A stretch of DNA of 40,300 nucleotides from Acidobacteriota bacterium (GTDB lineage Bacteria; Acidobacteriota; Terriglobia; Bryobacterales; Bryobacteraceae), in NCBI GenBank assembly GCA_016870915.1, contig VFZY01000034.1:1-40300 (forward strand), read 5' to 3'. Shown here piece after piece: positions 25,501-33,094 of the stretch. Below the pieces are notes generated by a model. That model was given only the letters and a program-made list of their open reading frames with translations, was not told the origin of the DNA and searched no databases. A program made the position numbers and the translations under genes. Each line of letters starts with the position of its first letter. Position 1 is the first letter of the stretch.

Positions 25501-25984
25501 CGTCGTCCACTTCCAGGCCGAACTTCCCTGGGCCAGGAACCGCTGGTTCGGCGGCTGGTCCACCCAGGCCATTTACCAGTGGCAGTCCGGACCCCCCATC
25601 GGCTTTGGCAACGCCATCTACCGCGGCGACTGGTCCAACATCACGCTCCCTTACGCCGATCGCACCGTCGAGCGCTGGTTCAACACCGCCGGCTTTGAAC
25701 AGAACCCCCAGCGCCAGCTCGGCTCGAACGTCCGAACCCTGCCTCTCCGTTTCTCCGGACTCCGCGCCGACGGCTGGAACAACTGGGATCTCTCCTTCTT
25801 CAAGAACTTCCGCTTCCGCGAAAGGGCCACGCTCCAGCTCCGCGTCGAAGCTCAGGACGCTCTCAACCACGCCATGTTCGCCGCCCCGAACACGGCCCCC
25901 ACCAACACGCTGTTCGGCCAGGTCACCGCCACCATCTGGAGCGAGCAGCGCAAAGCCAGCGTCGCCGCAAAAATCCTGTGGTAG
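22529..25984 (+). CDS. Oar-like TonB-dependent outer-membrane receptor, full length
   Basis: A protein of 1151 residues. It has a signal peptide (MIRIWFALLLAASSLPAQ), a carboxypeptidase-regulatory-like Ig domain (about 23-105: GRVTGRVADDSGAVIAGA, GVYELLNLLPGVYRL), a plug (about 110-235: TVGRFTGAQVNMVPKAGANDFHG) and a large barrel to the end. A single-strand pattern ending in SVAAKILW closes the barrel. This is the common Oar/SusC-like layout of acidobacterial receptors that take up large or surface-bound substrates using TonB energy. ATG 22529 is preceded by CAGGG. It sits 48 nt after the ankyrin gene and 23 nt before the hydrolase gene, so substrate uptake and hydrolysis may be linked. Confidence 0.92.
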   Translation: MIRIWFALLLAASSLPAQNSYGRVTGRVADDSGAVIAGAAIQAVQLSTNITTTAASNHEGVYELLNLLPGVYRLTAQTAGFKRTERGPIDVRVGDIVTIDFALQVGAVTESVEVRDEAPLIDTATASTGQVIDQKLINEMPLPGGAVTYLMQLSPGVVSLNAPTHGWLPQARDSIANLAVGGSRAKSSEFQLDGMPNMGQGGNLGFSPPPEMIQEFRIQTNAYDATVGRFTGAQVNMVPKAGANDFHGTLWFSHLSRPLMTHPFFINRQLYDTATGPPTREKRSRLWPATKTNRYRISVTGPVEIPRLYHGRNRTFFSYGNDFMLRTFAGQINQTVPTAEQRTGDFSRLLALGAPYQIYDPATIRATPGGFSRQPIPGNRIPASRLDPAAQRLLQFYPQPNTPGTADFRNNLIGANFSRIDYQAHMARIDHVLGEKHRLYLSGNGVSVQGDQGRNLNNDANGNLSDGQTRSAVLDDVYMFSPTLVLNTRYGVSRIVNASRPPTMGFDLATLGWNQALLSQTERAAWHLPQIDIDSYATIGSNLPSNTATLYHFFSSTATAVRGKHSVRFGFDYRILQEHGYNPGNYVGNLGFSSNWTRGPLDTSPVAPIGQGLASFLLGIPTGGGIDRNAALSQQSSYAALFIHDDFKVSRKLTLNLGLRWEYELPITERFNRANRGWDFNTPSPISAAALANYARSPIPDLPPSAFRTLGGIGFAGVNGAPRGIWRPDRNNYSPRIGFAYLLRPKTVFRAGYGIFYETFGTDRVDAGQVGFDQRTSLVPSFDNGQSFAAGLRNPFPGGLLAAQGAAGGLNTFLGRAPSYFDVDRRMGYLQRWSANLQQELPGRMMVEIGYAASRGAGLGLGRNLNAVPNSHLSTSRERDQAAIDLLTRANLQNPFFGLPEFNGTGLQGRLVSRNQLVVPYPHFASINTTTGQGYSWYHAGHLRFDRRFGSGYLVGASYTWSKFMEAVELLNAADPMPHRVISPQDRPHHLVVHFQAELPWARNRWFGGWSTQAIYQWQSGPPIGFGNAIYRGDWSNITLPYADRTVERWFNTAGFEQNPQRQLGSNVRTLPLRFSGLRADGWNNWDLSFFKNFRFRERATLQLRVEAQDALNHAMFAAPNTAPTNTLFGQVTATIWSEQRKASVAAKILW

Positions 25985-26007
25985 CGCGAAACAGACGATA
26001 GAGGAAC

Positions 26008-27432
26008 ATGGAAGGAACTCTTGTCCGAACTCTGATTCTCGCCACCGCCGCCACGGCCCTCTGGGCCGCCGGGCCCGTGCGCGACCTCGCCTCGCACCCG
26101 CGCCTCGGCAAAGGCTGGCGCGGAGAAATCCGCAACGGCTGGATCCCGGTCCATCTGGAGGGCCCGCCCGCGCAGCTCGGGTTCCAGAACGGCTACCTCC
26201 TTGCCGAAGAGACCGAGGACCTGTTCCGCACCGTGGTCAAGTCCACCCAACACGACGCCCGGAAGAAATGGGCCTTCTACCGCACTGCCGCGCAGCACAT
26301 CCTCTGGCCACGCATCGAAGCCGAGTACCGGGAGGAACTCCAGGGTATTGTCGACGGCCTCGCCGCCCGCGGCGCCCGCCTGGACCTCTGGGATGTCGTC
26401 GCCCTCAACGCTTTCCTCGAACTGGTGCCCTATTACACGCCCTGGTATCAACGGAACAAGGGCCGCCGGAACGCCTTCATCCCGTTGCCCGAACGCTGCA
26501 GCGCTTTTGTCGCCACCGGTTCCTACACCCGCGACGGCCGCCCCGTCATCGCCCACAACGCCTGGACCGACTATCACGTCGGCTCCCGCTGGAACATCAT
26601 CTTTGACGTCGCGCCGGCCCGCGGCCACCGCTTTATCATGGATGGCCTTCCGGGCGTGATTCACTCCGGTGATGACTTCGGAATCAATGCCGCCGGCATC
26701 ATGATCACCGAAACCACCATCAGTGCCTTCCGCGGTTTTGACCCCAACGGCATCGCCGAGTTCGTCCGCGCCCGGAAAGCCATGCAGTACTCGTCCTCCA
26801 TCGACGACTTCGACCGCATCATGCGCCAGGGGAACAACGGCGGCTATGCCAACAACTGGCTTGTCGCCGACAGCAAGACCGGCGAAATCGCCTCGCTCGA
26901 ACTCGGCCTGAGGAACGTGATCCTGAAGCGCACCCGCGACGGCTACTTCGCCGGCGCCAACTTCCCGGTGGATGAAAAGCTCCGCGCCGAAGAGACGGAC
27001 TTTGACCCCAATAACACCGGCAACAGCGCCAACGCGCGCCGCGCCCGCTGGGATCAGCTGATGGCCAAGCACAAGGGCAGCATCGACACCATGCTCGCCC
27101 GGCAGTTCCTCGCCGACCACTTCGACACCCACGACCGCCGCGAACAACCCAACGAACGCACCCTCTGCGGCCACATCGACCTCTCACCGCGCGGCCTTCG
27201 CGGCTGGCAGTACCGGCACGGGCCCGCCGGCGCCGTTCAGAACAAGGTGGCCGACGCCGCCATGGCCGGCCGTCTCGCCCTCGACGCGGCCATGGGCCAC
27301 GCCTGCGGCCGCAACTTCGACGCGGCCGATCACCTCGCCAAGTACCGCCGCTTCCGTTGGCAAAAGGATATCCTGCGCGACCTCCCCGCCAGCCCCTGGA
27401 CCACGTTCGAGGCAGCCCCGGCGAATCCCTGA
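26008..27432 (+). CDS. C45-type/phospholipase-B-like Ntn hydrolase, exported
   Basis: A protein of 474 residues with a signal peptide (LVRTLILATAATALWAA). The motif ERCSAFVATGSYTRDGRP places C164 where C45 and phospholipase-B-like enzymes cut themselves and expose the Cys as N-terminal nucleophile. Further family features are AHNAWTDYH, GINAAGIMITETT, NNWLVADSKTGEIASLEL and NARRARWDQLM. Such enzymes hydrolyse or transfer acyl groups of amides (penicillin side chains, N-acyl lipids, peptides). It is probably a periplasmic amidohydrolase acting on the substrate of the upstream Oar receptor. ATG 26008 follows AGAGGAAC closely; TTG 26023 would give a tighter signal peptide. Confidence 0.85.
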   Translation: MEGTLVRTLILATAATALWAAGPVRDLASHPRLGKGWRGEIRNGWIPVHLEGPPAQLGFQNGYLLAEETEDLFRTVVKSTQHDARKKWAFYRTAAQHILWPRIEAEYREELQGIVDGLAARGARLDLWDVVALNAFLELVPYYTPWYQRNKGRRNAFIPLPERCSAFVATGSYTRDGRPVIAHNAWTDYHVGSRWNIIFDVAPARGHRFIMDGLPGVIHSGDDFGINAAGIMITETTISAFRGFDPNGIAEFVRARKAMQYSSSIDDFDRIMRQGNNGGYANNWLVADSKTGEIASLELGLRNVILKRTRDGYFAGANFPVDEKLRAEETDFDPNNTGNSANARRARWDQLMAKHKGSIDTMLARQFLADHFDTHDRREQPNERTLCGHIDLSPRGLRGWQYRHGPAGAVQNKVADAAMAGRLALDAAMGHACGRNFDAADHLAKYRRFRWQKDILRDLPASPWTTFEAAPANP

Positions 27433-27453
27433 ACCAGAACTGGCGGCCTTGCG

Positions 27454-28002
27454 ATGAAAACAACCACCGAGCACGGGCAGTTGCTGGAAATCCTCAGGGC
27501 CCGTTTCGAGAAGAACACGAAACGGCACCCTGGTATCCCGTGGGAGCACGTCGAAACCAGGCTCCGGGCTCATCCGGAGAAGCTCCGCTGCCTGCACGAA
27601 ATGGAGCAGACCGGGGGCGAGCCAGACGTCGTTGGCCCCCCGGACGATAGCGGCGCTTTCCTGTTCATCGATTGCGCGGCGGAAAGCCCGGCCGGCCGCC
27701 GGAGTCTCTGCTACGATGAGGCGGCTTTGGAGGCGAGACGCCAGAACAAGCCGGCAGGCAGCGCGCTCGGCATGGCCGCCGCAATGGGTGTCGACATCCT
27801 GACCGAAGCCCGCTATCGCGAATTGCAGAAACTCGGCGCGTTCGACACGAAGACCTCAAGCTGGATCAAAACGCCTGAGCCGGTCCGGAACCTGGGCGGC
27901 GCGCTCTTCTGCGACCGGCGCTATGACGCCGTCTTCGTCTATCACAACGGCGCCGAATCCTACTATGCCGCCAGAGGGTTTCGCGCCGCGGTCAAGGTTT
28001 GA
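27454..28002 (+). CDS. DUF4256 protein
   Basis: A cytoplasmic protein of 182 residues that matches the DUF4256 family along its full length: LLEILRARFEKN, HEMEQTGGEPDVVG, ESPAGRRSLCYDEAALEAR, MAAAMGVDILTEARYRELQKLG, DTKTSSWIKTPEPVRNLGGALF, and VYHNGAESYYAARGFR. The family is widespread and very conserved but has no known role. It lies 21 nt after the hydrolase in the same direction, but its phylogenetic spread suggests it is not part of that function. No strong ribosome site is seen. It is convergent with the minus-strand DinB genes. Confidence 0.92.
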   Translation: MKTTTEHGQLLEILRARFEKNTKRHPGIPWEHVETRLRAHPEKLRCLHEMEQTGGEPDVVGPPDDSGAFLFIDCAAESPAGRRSLCYDEAALEARRQNKPAGSALGMAAAMGVDILTEARYRELQKLGAFDTKTSSWIKTPEPVRNLGGALFCDRRYDAVFVYHNGAESYYAARGFRAAVKV

Positions 28003-28041
28003 ACCACCGGCCGCCAGGGCACCGGGCCAACAGCGGCAAGT

Positions 28042-28560
28042 CTAGCCCGGCAGCGGAGCGCGCTCGATATGGGCCGTGTGGTGCCGCGAATGCCAGCAAT
28101 ACAGGGCAAGCTGCTGTTCAAGAGACGTCACTCCATTGGCCGGATGAAAGAACGTCCGCGTGAACTGCTCCGGCGTAAGGGACCGGAACATCGTCACCCA
28201 GCGCCGATGCAGACCTTCGAGCAGCCCCAGCGAAACCTCCACCGGCAACGCCCGCCCGTCGGCCATCTCCGCCCACGCCACTTCGTCGTACGGCATGATC
28301 GTGGGGTTATCCTCGGTCAAGGCAAACTTTGACCTCAGGTAGGCGTTCATGTGGCTATCGGCCAGATGGTGCACCACTTGCCGCACAGTCCACCCACCCG
28401 GGCGGTAGGGCGTGTCGAGGGCCGCATCATTCAACCCCGCGGTCAGCTCCCGCAAACGCCCGGGCAACTGCTCCAGGTGGCCAATCCAGCGTTCGCGATC
28501 TTCGGCCGAAATCGCCGCCGGCGTCTGGTGCCCTCCAATCGGATATCGCAGATGATCCAT
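28042..28560 (-). CDS. YfiT/BstA-type DinB-fold metal-dependent hydrolase or thiol transferase
   Basis: A protein of 172 residues of the YfiT branch of the DinB four-helix fold. It opens with LRYPIGGH, has GGWTVRQVVHHLADSHMN with H65, and WHSRHHTAHI with H160 and H164, giving the three-His metal site at the spacing known from Bacillus YfiT/BstA. Those relatives transfer thiols onto electrophiles. It is the last gene of the minus-strand PSD1/DUF1501 operon, 6 nt after the other DinB gene. Neither bacillithiol synthesis nor a thiol partner can be seen here, so the co-substrate stays open. Confidence 0.88.
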   Translation of the reverse strand: MDHLRYPIGGHQTPAAISAEDRERWIGHLEQLPGRLRELTAGLNDAALDTPYRPGGWTVRQVVHHLADSHMNAYLRSKFALTEDNPTIMPYDEVAWAEMADGRALPVEVSLGLLEGLHRRWVTMFRSLTPEQFTRTFFHPANGVTSLEQQLALYCWHSRHHTAHIERAPLPG

Positions 28561-28566
28561 GAAGCC

Positions 28567-29145
28567 TCAGCGTGCGGCGGCCCGGGAAGCGCCAATGTCG
28601 CGTTTCACGTTTTCCGCCTGAAACAGGTGGCGCCGCTCGTGGGCCGTGAACAACTCGAAAGCCGAACCCAGCGGGTACTTAATCCAACTGGCGAACGGCG
28701 ATTGTACCCGGGCGTTCGCATCCACAACGCGGCTGCGTTCCAGGCGCTCCCGCGTCCCATCGTGCATCGCCTGAAACCGCGCCCGGGCCTCCTGCCGCGT
28801 TCGCAGCGCAGCCGGTTCGAATGCCGGGGGTGTCTTCCCCTTCCCCCGGCTGTAGGGTGGTTCAAGAAACGCGATGAACTTTCGCACCCACCAGGGGTGC
28901 TTTACCGCCGCCGCGCCCGGCCGGGCCACGGCCAGAGCCGCATCCCATTCCTTGATCATGCCCTGCCCCGTCAGGTCAAGGTGCTCCAGACACTTGGCGA
29001 TCGACCAGCCTCCGTTGGAGGCGGGCGTGTGAAACTGCTCCTCGGTCAAACCGTCAAGCAGCCGGTCCAACTCCTGTTCCAGGGCGGTAAGCTGGGCCAG
29101 CACGCCGTCCTGATCGAACTGTGCGCTCGGAGGCTGAGTTAACAT
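28567..29145 (-). CDS. DinB-fold protein
   Basis: A protein of 192 residues with DinB features: NGGWSIAKCLEHLDLTG (H55) and TAHERRHLFQAENV (H169, H173), the usual metal His triad. A longer central loop (about 72-110, WWVRKFIAFLEPPYSRGKGK) is basic and may touch a membrane or a partner. Its ATG shares a base with the DUF1501 stop (TGATG), so translation is coupled. Two DinB proteins of different subfamilies following a DUF1501 gene suggests detoxification linked to the periplasmic reaction; this is inference from gene order. Confidence 0.85.
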   Translation of the reverse strand: MLTQPPSAQFDQDGVLAQLTALEQELDRLLDGLTEEQFHTPASNGGWSIAKCLEHLDLTGQGMIKEWDAALAVARPGAAAVKHPWWVRKFIAFLEPPYSRGKGKTPPAFEPAALRTRQEARARFQAMHDGTRERLERSRVVDANARVQSPFASWIKYPLGSAFELFTAHERRHLFQAENVKRDIGASRAAAR

Positions 29146-30563
29146 CAGTCGACAATCTCCTTAATCACCTGGCCTTCCACATCCGTCAGCCGCATGTTCC
29201 TGCCGTTGTGGAAATAGGTAAGCTTCTCATGATCCATGCCCATGCAATGCAGCATCGTGGCATGCACATCGTTGATCGACTTCTTGTTCTCCTCAGCCGC
29301 GTAGCCGTATTCGTCCGTCGTGCCCACAATCTGCCCGCCTTTGATACCGCCGCCGGCCAGCCAGATGGTGAAGCCATACGGATTGTGATCGCGTCCGTTC
29401 ATCCTCTGCGAGATGGGAAGGCGCCCGAACTCACCATGCCAGATCACCAGCGTGTCATCCAGCATGCCCCGGCCCTTTAAGTCCGTCAGCAGGCCGGCGA
29501 TGGGCAGATCGGTCTCCGCGCAGTGCATCTCATGATTTTCCTTCAGGTCCCAGTGCGCGTCCCAGCTCTCCTGAAAGTTCCCGCCGCCGGAATACACCTG
29601 CACGAACCGGACGCCGCGCTCCACCAGCCGCCGGGCCATCAGCAACTGCCGTCCCACGTAGTCCGTCTGCTTCCCGCCAACGCCATACAACTTCCGGGTC
29701 GCCTCGGATTCGGCGCCCAACCCGACGGCTTCCGTGGCGTGCGTCTGCATCCGGAAGGCCAGTTCGTAGCTCGCCACACGGGCCGAAAGCTCCGTATCGG
29801 CCGGGTTGCGCCGCCGGTGATCCTCATTCAACTGCTGCACGAAGTCCAGCCAGCGCCGCTGGCGCTCCGGCGACCGGTCCGATGGCGGCTTCAGGTCCAC
29901 AATCGGATCCCCTTGCGACCGGAACGGCGTGCCCTGATAGGCAGCCGGCATGAACCCATTCGACCAGTTGGGCGCCCCGCCAATCGGGCCCCCGCGCCAA
30001 TCAGTGAACACCACAAAACCCGGCAGATTCTGGTTCTCGCTGCCCAGGCCGTAGGTGAGCCAGCTCCCCATGCTGGGATAGCCCGCGGTGACGAATCCGG
30101 TGTTCATCTGGAACAGCGCCGGGCCATGGTCATTGCTCTTCGACACCATGGACCGGATGAAGGCCAGGTCATCCACGTGGCCGGCGATGTGCGGAAACAA
30201 CTCCGAGACGTCCATGCCGCACTGGCCATGCTTCTTGAACTTCCAGGGCGACGGCATCAGGCCGCCGGGATGGCCCTGGCTGGGCACCACCGGCCCCTTG
30301 CCCGTCAACGCCTCACCGGCCCGCTGGGCCAGCAGAGGCTTCGGATCGAACGTGTCCATGTGGCTCACGCCGCCGTAGCAGAAGATCGAAATGACGCTTT
30401 TCGCCTTGGCAGTGAAATGAGGCTGGCGCGGCGCCAGAGGTGACAACACCTGTCCCGCCGTGACCGCGGGCGCCGCACTCAACAGATCCGCGAACCCCAG
30501 CCCCGCGATGCCGCCCCCGGCGCGCCACAACAGTTCGCGCCGCGAATAGAAACGTTGGCTCAT
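29145..30563 (-). CDS. DUF1501 protein, Tat-exported (second copy)
   Basis: A protein of 472 residues with a Tat signal (SRRELLWRAGGGIAGLGFADLL) and the DUF1501 phrases VISIFCYGGVSHMDTFDPKP, SMVSKSNDHG, RRLVERGVRFVQVYSGG, WDAHWDLKENHEMH, WHGEFGRLP, GRDHNP and NGRNMRLTD. The same Asp/His/Asn positions as in the plus-strand copy are kept, so both should be active. ATG 30563 was chosen because GGGAGA lies 7 nt upstream; ATG 30578 is in frame. It follows the PSD1 gene by 22 nt and is joined to the DinB gene by a one-base overlap. Confidence 0.92.
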   Translation of the reverse strand: MSQRFYSRRELLWRAGGGIAGLGFADLLSAAPAVTAGQVLSPLAPRQPHFTAKAKSVISIFCYGGVSHMDTFDPKPLLAQRAGEALTGKGPVVPSQGHPGGLMPSPWKFKKHGQCGMDVSELFPHIAGHVDDLAFIRSMVSKSNDHGPALFQMNTGFVTAGYPSMGSWLTYGLGSENQNLPGFVVFTDWRGGPIGGAPNWSNGFMPAAYQGTPFRSQGDPIVDLKPPSDRSPERQRRWLDFVQQLNEDHRRRNPADTELSARVASYELAFRMQTHATEAVGLGAESEATRKLYGVGGKQTDYVGRQLLMARRLVERGVRFVQVYSGGGNFQESWDAHWDLKENHEMHCAETDLPIAGLLTDLKGRGMLDDTLVIWHGEFGRLPISQRMNGRDHNPYGFTIWLAGGGIKGGQIVGTTDEYGYAAEENKKSINDVHATMLHCMGMDHEKLTYFHNGRNMRLTDVEGQVIKEIVD

Positions 30564-30585
30564 CGTATGGTCTCCCATGTTTGCC

Positions 30586-33051
30586 TCAAGGAACGAACAC
30601 GAACTCGTTGCTGTTCACCAGCGCCTGGCAAAAATCCACCAGCCCGTTTGGTCCCGCGTCCGCAAACGAGGCGGCGCGGGCCAGTTCGCTCGCTCCCGGC
30701 GGACGCCCCAGCGCCAACTCGTAGCCCAACCGGATCTGATCGTTCAGACCCGGCCCGGCTTCCTTCCGCAAACGCTCCGCGAACCGGCCGGCGTGCAAAA
30801 GCACCGACGCATTGTTCATCAGGATCAAAGCCTGCGGCGCGATGATGCTGCGGTTGCGCCGTGCGCAGTGCGCCATGCCGTCCGGCTTGTCGAACACCTC
30901 GAACATCGGATAGCCGATGGTCCGTTTGTTGAATACGTACAGGCTGCGGCGCCACGTGGAGGGATCCGTGTCCGGCTTGCCTGGCCAGGTTCGCTTGGAC
31001 GAGGACTGGAACAGATCCGGGTCAATGTAGGGATGCACGGCGGGCCCGCCCACGGTGCGGTCCAGTGACCCGGCCACGGCCAGAATGCCGTCGCGGATGA
31101 TCTCCGCCTCCAGCCGCTTGCGGGGCATGCGCCACAGGAAGCGGTTCCCGGGGTCCTTCGCCAGATTGGCTTCGATATCGTCACTCGCCATCCGGTAAGC
31201 CTGCGAGTTCAGGATGAGCCGCTGGATGTGCTTCACGCTCCAACCGCTCTGCACAAACTCGACCGCCAGCCAGTCGAGCAGTTCCGGATGCGTCGGCCGT
31301 TCGCCCATCTTCCCGAAGTTCGACGGCGTCCGGACCAGGCCCTCGCCGAAATGCTGCGACCAGATCCGGTTCACGGCCACACGCGAGGTCAACGGATTAT
31401 CCGCCGACACCACCCACTCGGCGAAACCGCGCCGCCGGTGGCTCGACGTTGCGCCGGCCGGAGGCTCCGGGTACCGCCAGTCTTCCGTACGCGTCACCGA
31501 AAGAATCCCCGGCTTCATCAGGCTGCCATGCTGTCCAGTGGCGCCGCGAATCAGGAAGTGCGATGGGGGAGCCACGGAACCAGGCTCCTCCACCGTCATC
31601 GCGTGGGCCAGTTCGGCCGGGCGGTCCTGTTCAATCCCCTTGATCTGGTCCAGCAGTTCCTTGCGGCGGGCCGTATCCCCGGCCGAGAGCGCCGCATCCA
31701 ACTCGTCCGGCAGAACGTTCAGAGTCTTTTCCACCTGCAGCGCGTTCAAACGCTGCCCCTCGGTGCGCTTCTCGGGCGGGGTCGCCAGAGCCAGTTTCAC
31801 ATAGGGCGCCAGCCGGTCCTTCTTCGCATCCATGATCCGGTCGCGGTAAGGCTTCTCAATCGCCATGATCTGCTTCCGCACGGGCTTGACGCGCTCCTCC
31901 ACCGCCTCCACCGCGGCCTTCCAACGGGCTTGCTCTTCGGCCGGAACAATCGGCACATCCTTGCCTTTGAACGGGAAGAACACCGCCTGAATACGGTAAT
32001 AGTCTTTCTGCGGAATCGGATCGAACTTGTGGTTGTGGCAGCGCGCGCACTGCACGGTCATGCCCAGCAGGCCCTGCACCGTCGTCGCCACCACGTCGTC
32101 CAGTTCGTCCAGGCGCGTCTGCTCGCTCTTCACGTTGTTCTCAGCGCCCAGCCGGAGGTAGGTGGTCGCCACCAGGGAATCCGGCGATGCGTCGTACTCG
32201 TCGCCCGCAAGTTGCAGCCGCACGAACTTGTCGAACGGCATGTCTTCGTTGTGCGCCTTCACCACCCAGTCCCGGTACCGGAAGGCATGGCTGCGATCGC
32301 GGTCATATTCGTAACCGCCGGAATCGGCGTAGCGCACCAGGTCAAGCCAATGCCGGCCCCACCGCTCACCGTAGTGCCTGGAAGCGAGCAGCCGCTCCAC
32401 CAGGTTTTCCCACGCCTTGGGCGAGCGGTCTTGAACGAATGCCTCCACCTCCTTGGGGGTGGGAGGAAGTCCCAGCAGGTTCAGCGAAGCACGCCGGATC
32501 AGCGTGCGGCGGTCCGCCTCCCGCGAAGGCGTCAACCCATTGGCCCGGTGGGCGGCCGCCAAGAACGCATCCACCGCGTTGCCACCGGGACGATTGCCTG
32601 AGGGCACGGCCGCTCGAACCGGCTTCCGGAACGCCCACCAATCGCGCTCCGCCGCCGTGATGGGGCGCTCTTCCAGCTTTGCCAGAGCCGCCGCCTTATC
32701 GTCCTGAACGCCTTGAACCGGCAGGTTTGCTCCGGCATCGATCCAGCGTTTCAGAACGTCCAGATCGGCCGCTGCCAGCTTTTTCCCGGGCGGCATGGAC
32801 GGCTGATCCAGCCCCGCCGCGAAGCGGTACAGCCGGGACGCCGCATGATTCCCAGGCGTGACCGCGGGGCCTTTTTCGCCCCCTGTAAGCACGGACTCAC
32901 GGGTCCTCAAATCGAGTTTCGAAAGCTTGGAAGCGGCCCCGTGGCAAGCCGTGCAGTTATCCTTGAGAACCCGTGCCGCCTCCTCTTCAAGCGAGGCGGC
33001 GGCCATGGGCCACGCTGCGCACAAGAGCAGCCAAACAGCGCTGAGTTTCAT
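30586..33051 (-). CDS. PSD1-type cytochrome with DUF1549 and DUF1553 domains (second copy)
   Basis: A protein of 821 residues with a signal peptide (MKLSAVWLLLCAAWPMAAA), a cytochrome c domain with CTACH (33-37) and a possible Met ligand in SMPPGKKL, DUF1549 (about 140-350: NAVDAFLAAAHRANGL, RRASLNLLGLPPTP, HYGERWGRHWLDLVRYADS) and DUF1553 (SADNPLTSRVAVNRIWSQHFGEG, HPELLDWLAVEF). It is about 130 residues shorter than the plus-strand copy, mainly in the middle. No Shine-Dalgarno sequence precedes ATG 33051; instead TACAAT ends 7 nt before it, which suggests a leaderless mRNA. First gene of a four-gene minus-strand operon. Confidence 0.92.
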   Translation of the reverse strand: MKLSAVWLLLCAAWPMAAASLEEEAARVLKDNCTACHGAASKLSKLDLRTRESVLTGGEKGPAVTPGNHAASRLYRFAAGLDQPSMPPGKKLAAADLDVLKRWIDAGANLPVQGVQDDKAAALAKLEERPITAAERDWWAFRKPVRAAVPSGNRPGGNAVDAFLAAAHRANGLTPSREADRRTLIRRASLNLLGLPPTPKEVEAFVQDRSPKAWENLVERLLASRHYGERWGRHWLDLVRYADSGGYEYDRDRSHAFRYRDWVVKAHNEDMPFDKFVRLQLAGDEYDASPDSLVATTYLRLGAENNVKSEQTRLDELDDVVATTVQGLLGMTVQCARCHNHKFDPIPQKDYYRIQAVFFPFKGKDVPIVPAEEQARWKAAVEAVEERVKPVRKQIMAIEKPYRDRIMDAKKDRLAPYVKLALATPPEKRTEGQRLNALQVEKTLNVLPDELDAALSAGDTARRKELLDQIKGIEQDRPAELAHAMTVEEPGSVAPPSHFLIRGATGQHGSLMKPGILSVTRTEDWRYPEPPAGATSSHRRRGFAEWVVSADNPLTSRVAVNRIWSQHFGEGLVRTPSNFGKMGERPTHPELLDWLAVEFVQSGWSVKHIQRLILNSQAYRMASDDIEANLAKDPGNRFLWRMPRKRLEAEIIRDGILAVAGSLDRTVGGPAVHPYIDPDLFQSSSKRTWPGKPDTDPSTWRRSLYVFNKRTIGYPMFEVFDKPDGMAHCARRNRSIIAPQALILMNNASVLLHAGRFAERLRKEAGPGLNDQIRLGYELALGRPPGASELARAASFADAGPNGLVDFCQALVNSNEFVFVP

Positions 33052-33094
33052 TGCATTTATTGTAGTACGCGCCCCCCAAGTGGTATGGTATGGC
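33052..33094. promoter_or_regulatory. 43-bp divergent promoter with likely leaderless starts on both sides
   Basis: Only 43 bp separate the starts of the PSD1 gene (minus) and the TIM-barrel gene (plus). On the minus strand TACAAT occupies 33064-33059 with 7 nt to the ATG. On the plus strand TATGGT occupies 33084-33089 with 5 nt to the ATG. Neither gene has a Shine-Dalgarno site. The two -10 elements face away from each other across 19 bp, so one protein could control both. -35 boxes are poor. Confidence 0.4.

Noticed and set aside
25852-27174. Minus-strand open frame of 440 codons
   Set aside because: Antisense to the C45-type hydrolase, whose motifs are clear on the plus strand.
31228-32601. 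Plus-strand open frame of 457 codons
   Set aside because: Antisense to the second PSD1 gene; composition is Arg/His/Pro-rich without a domain.
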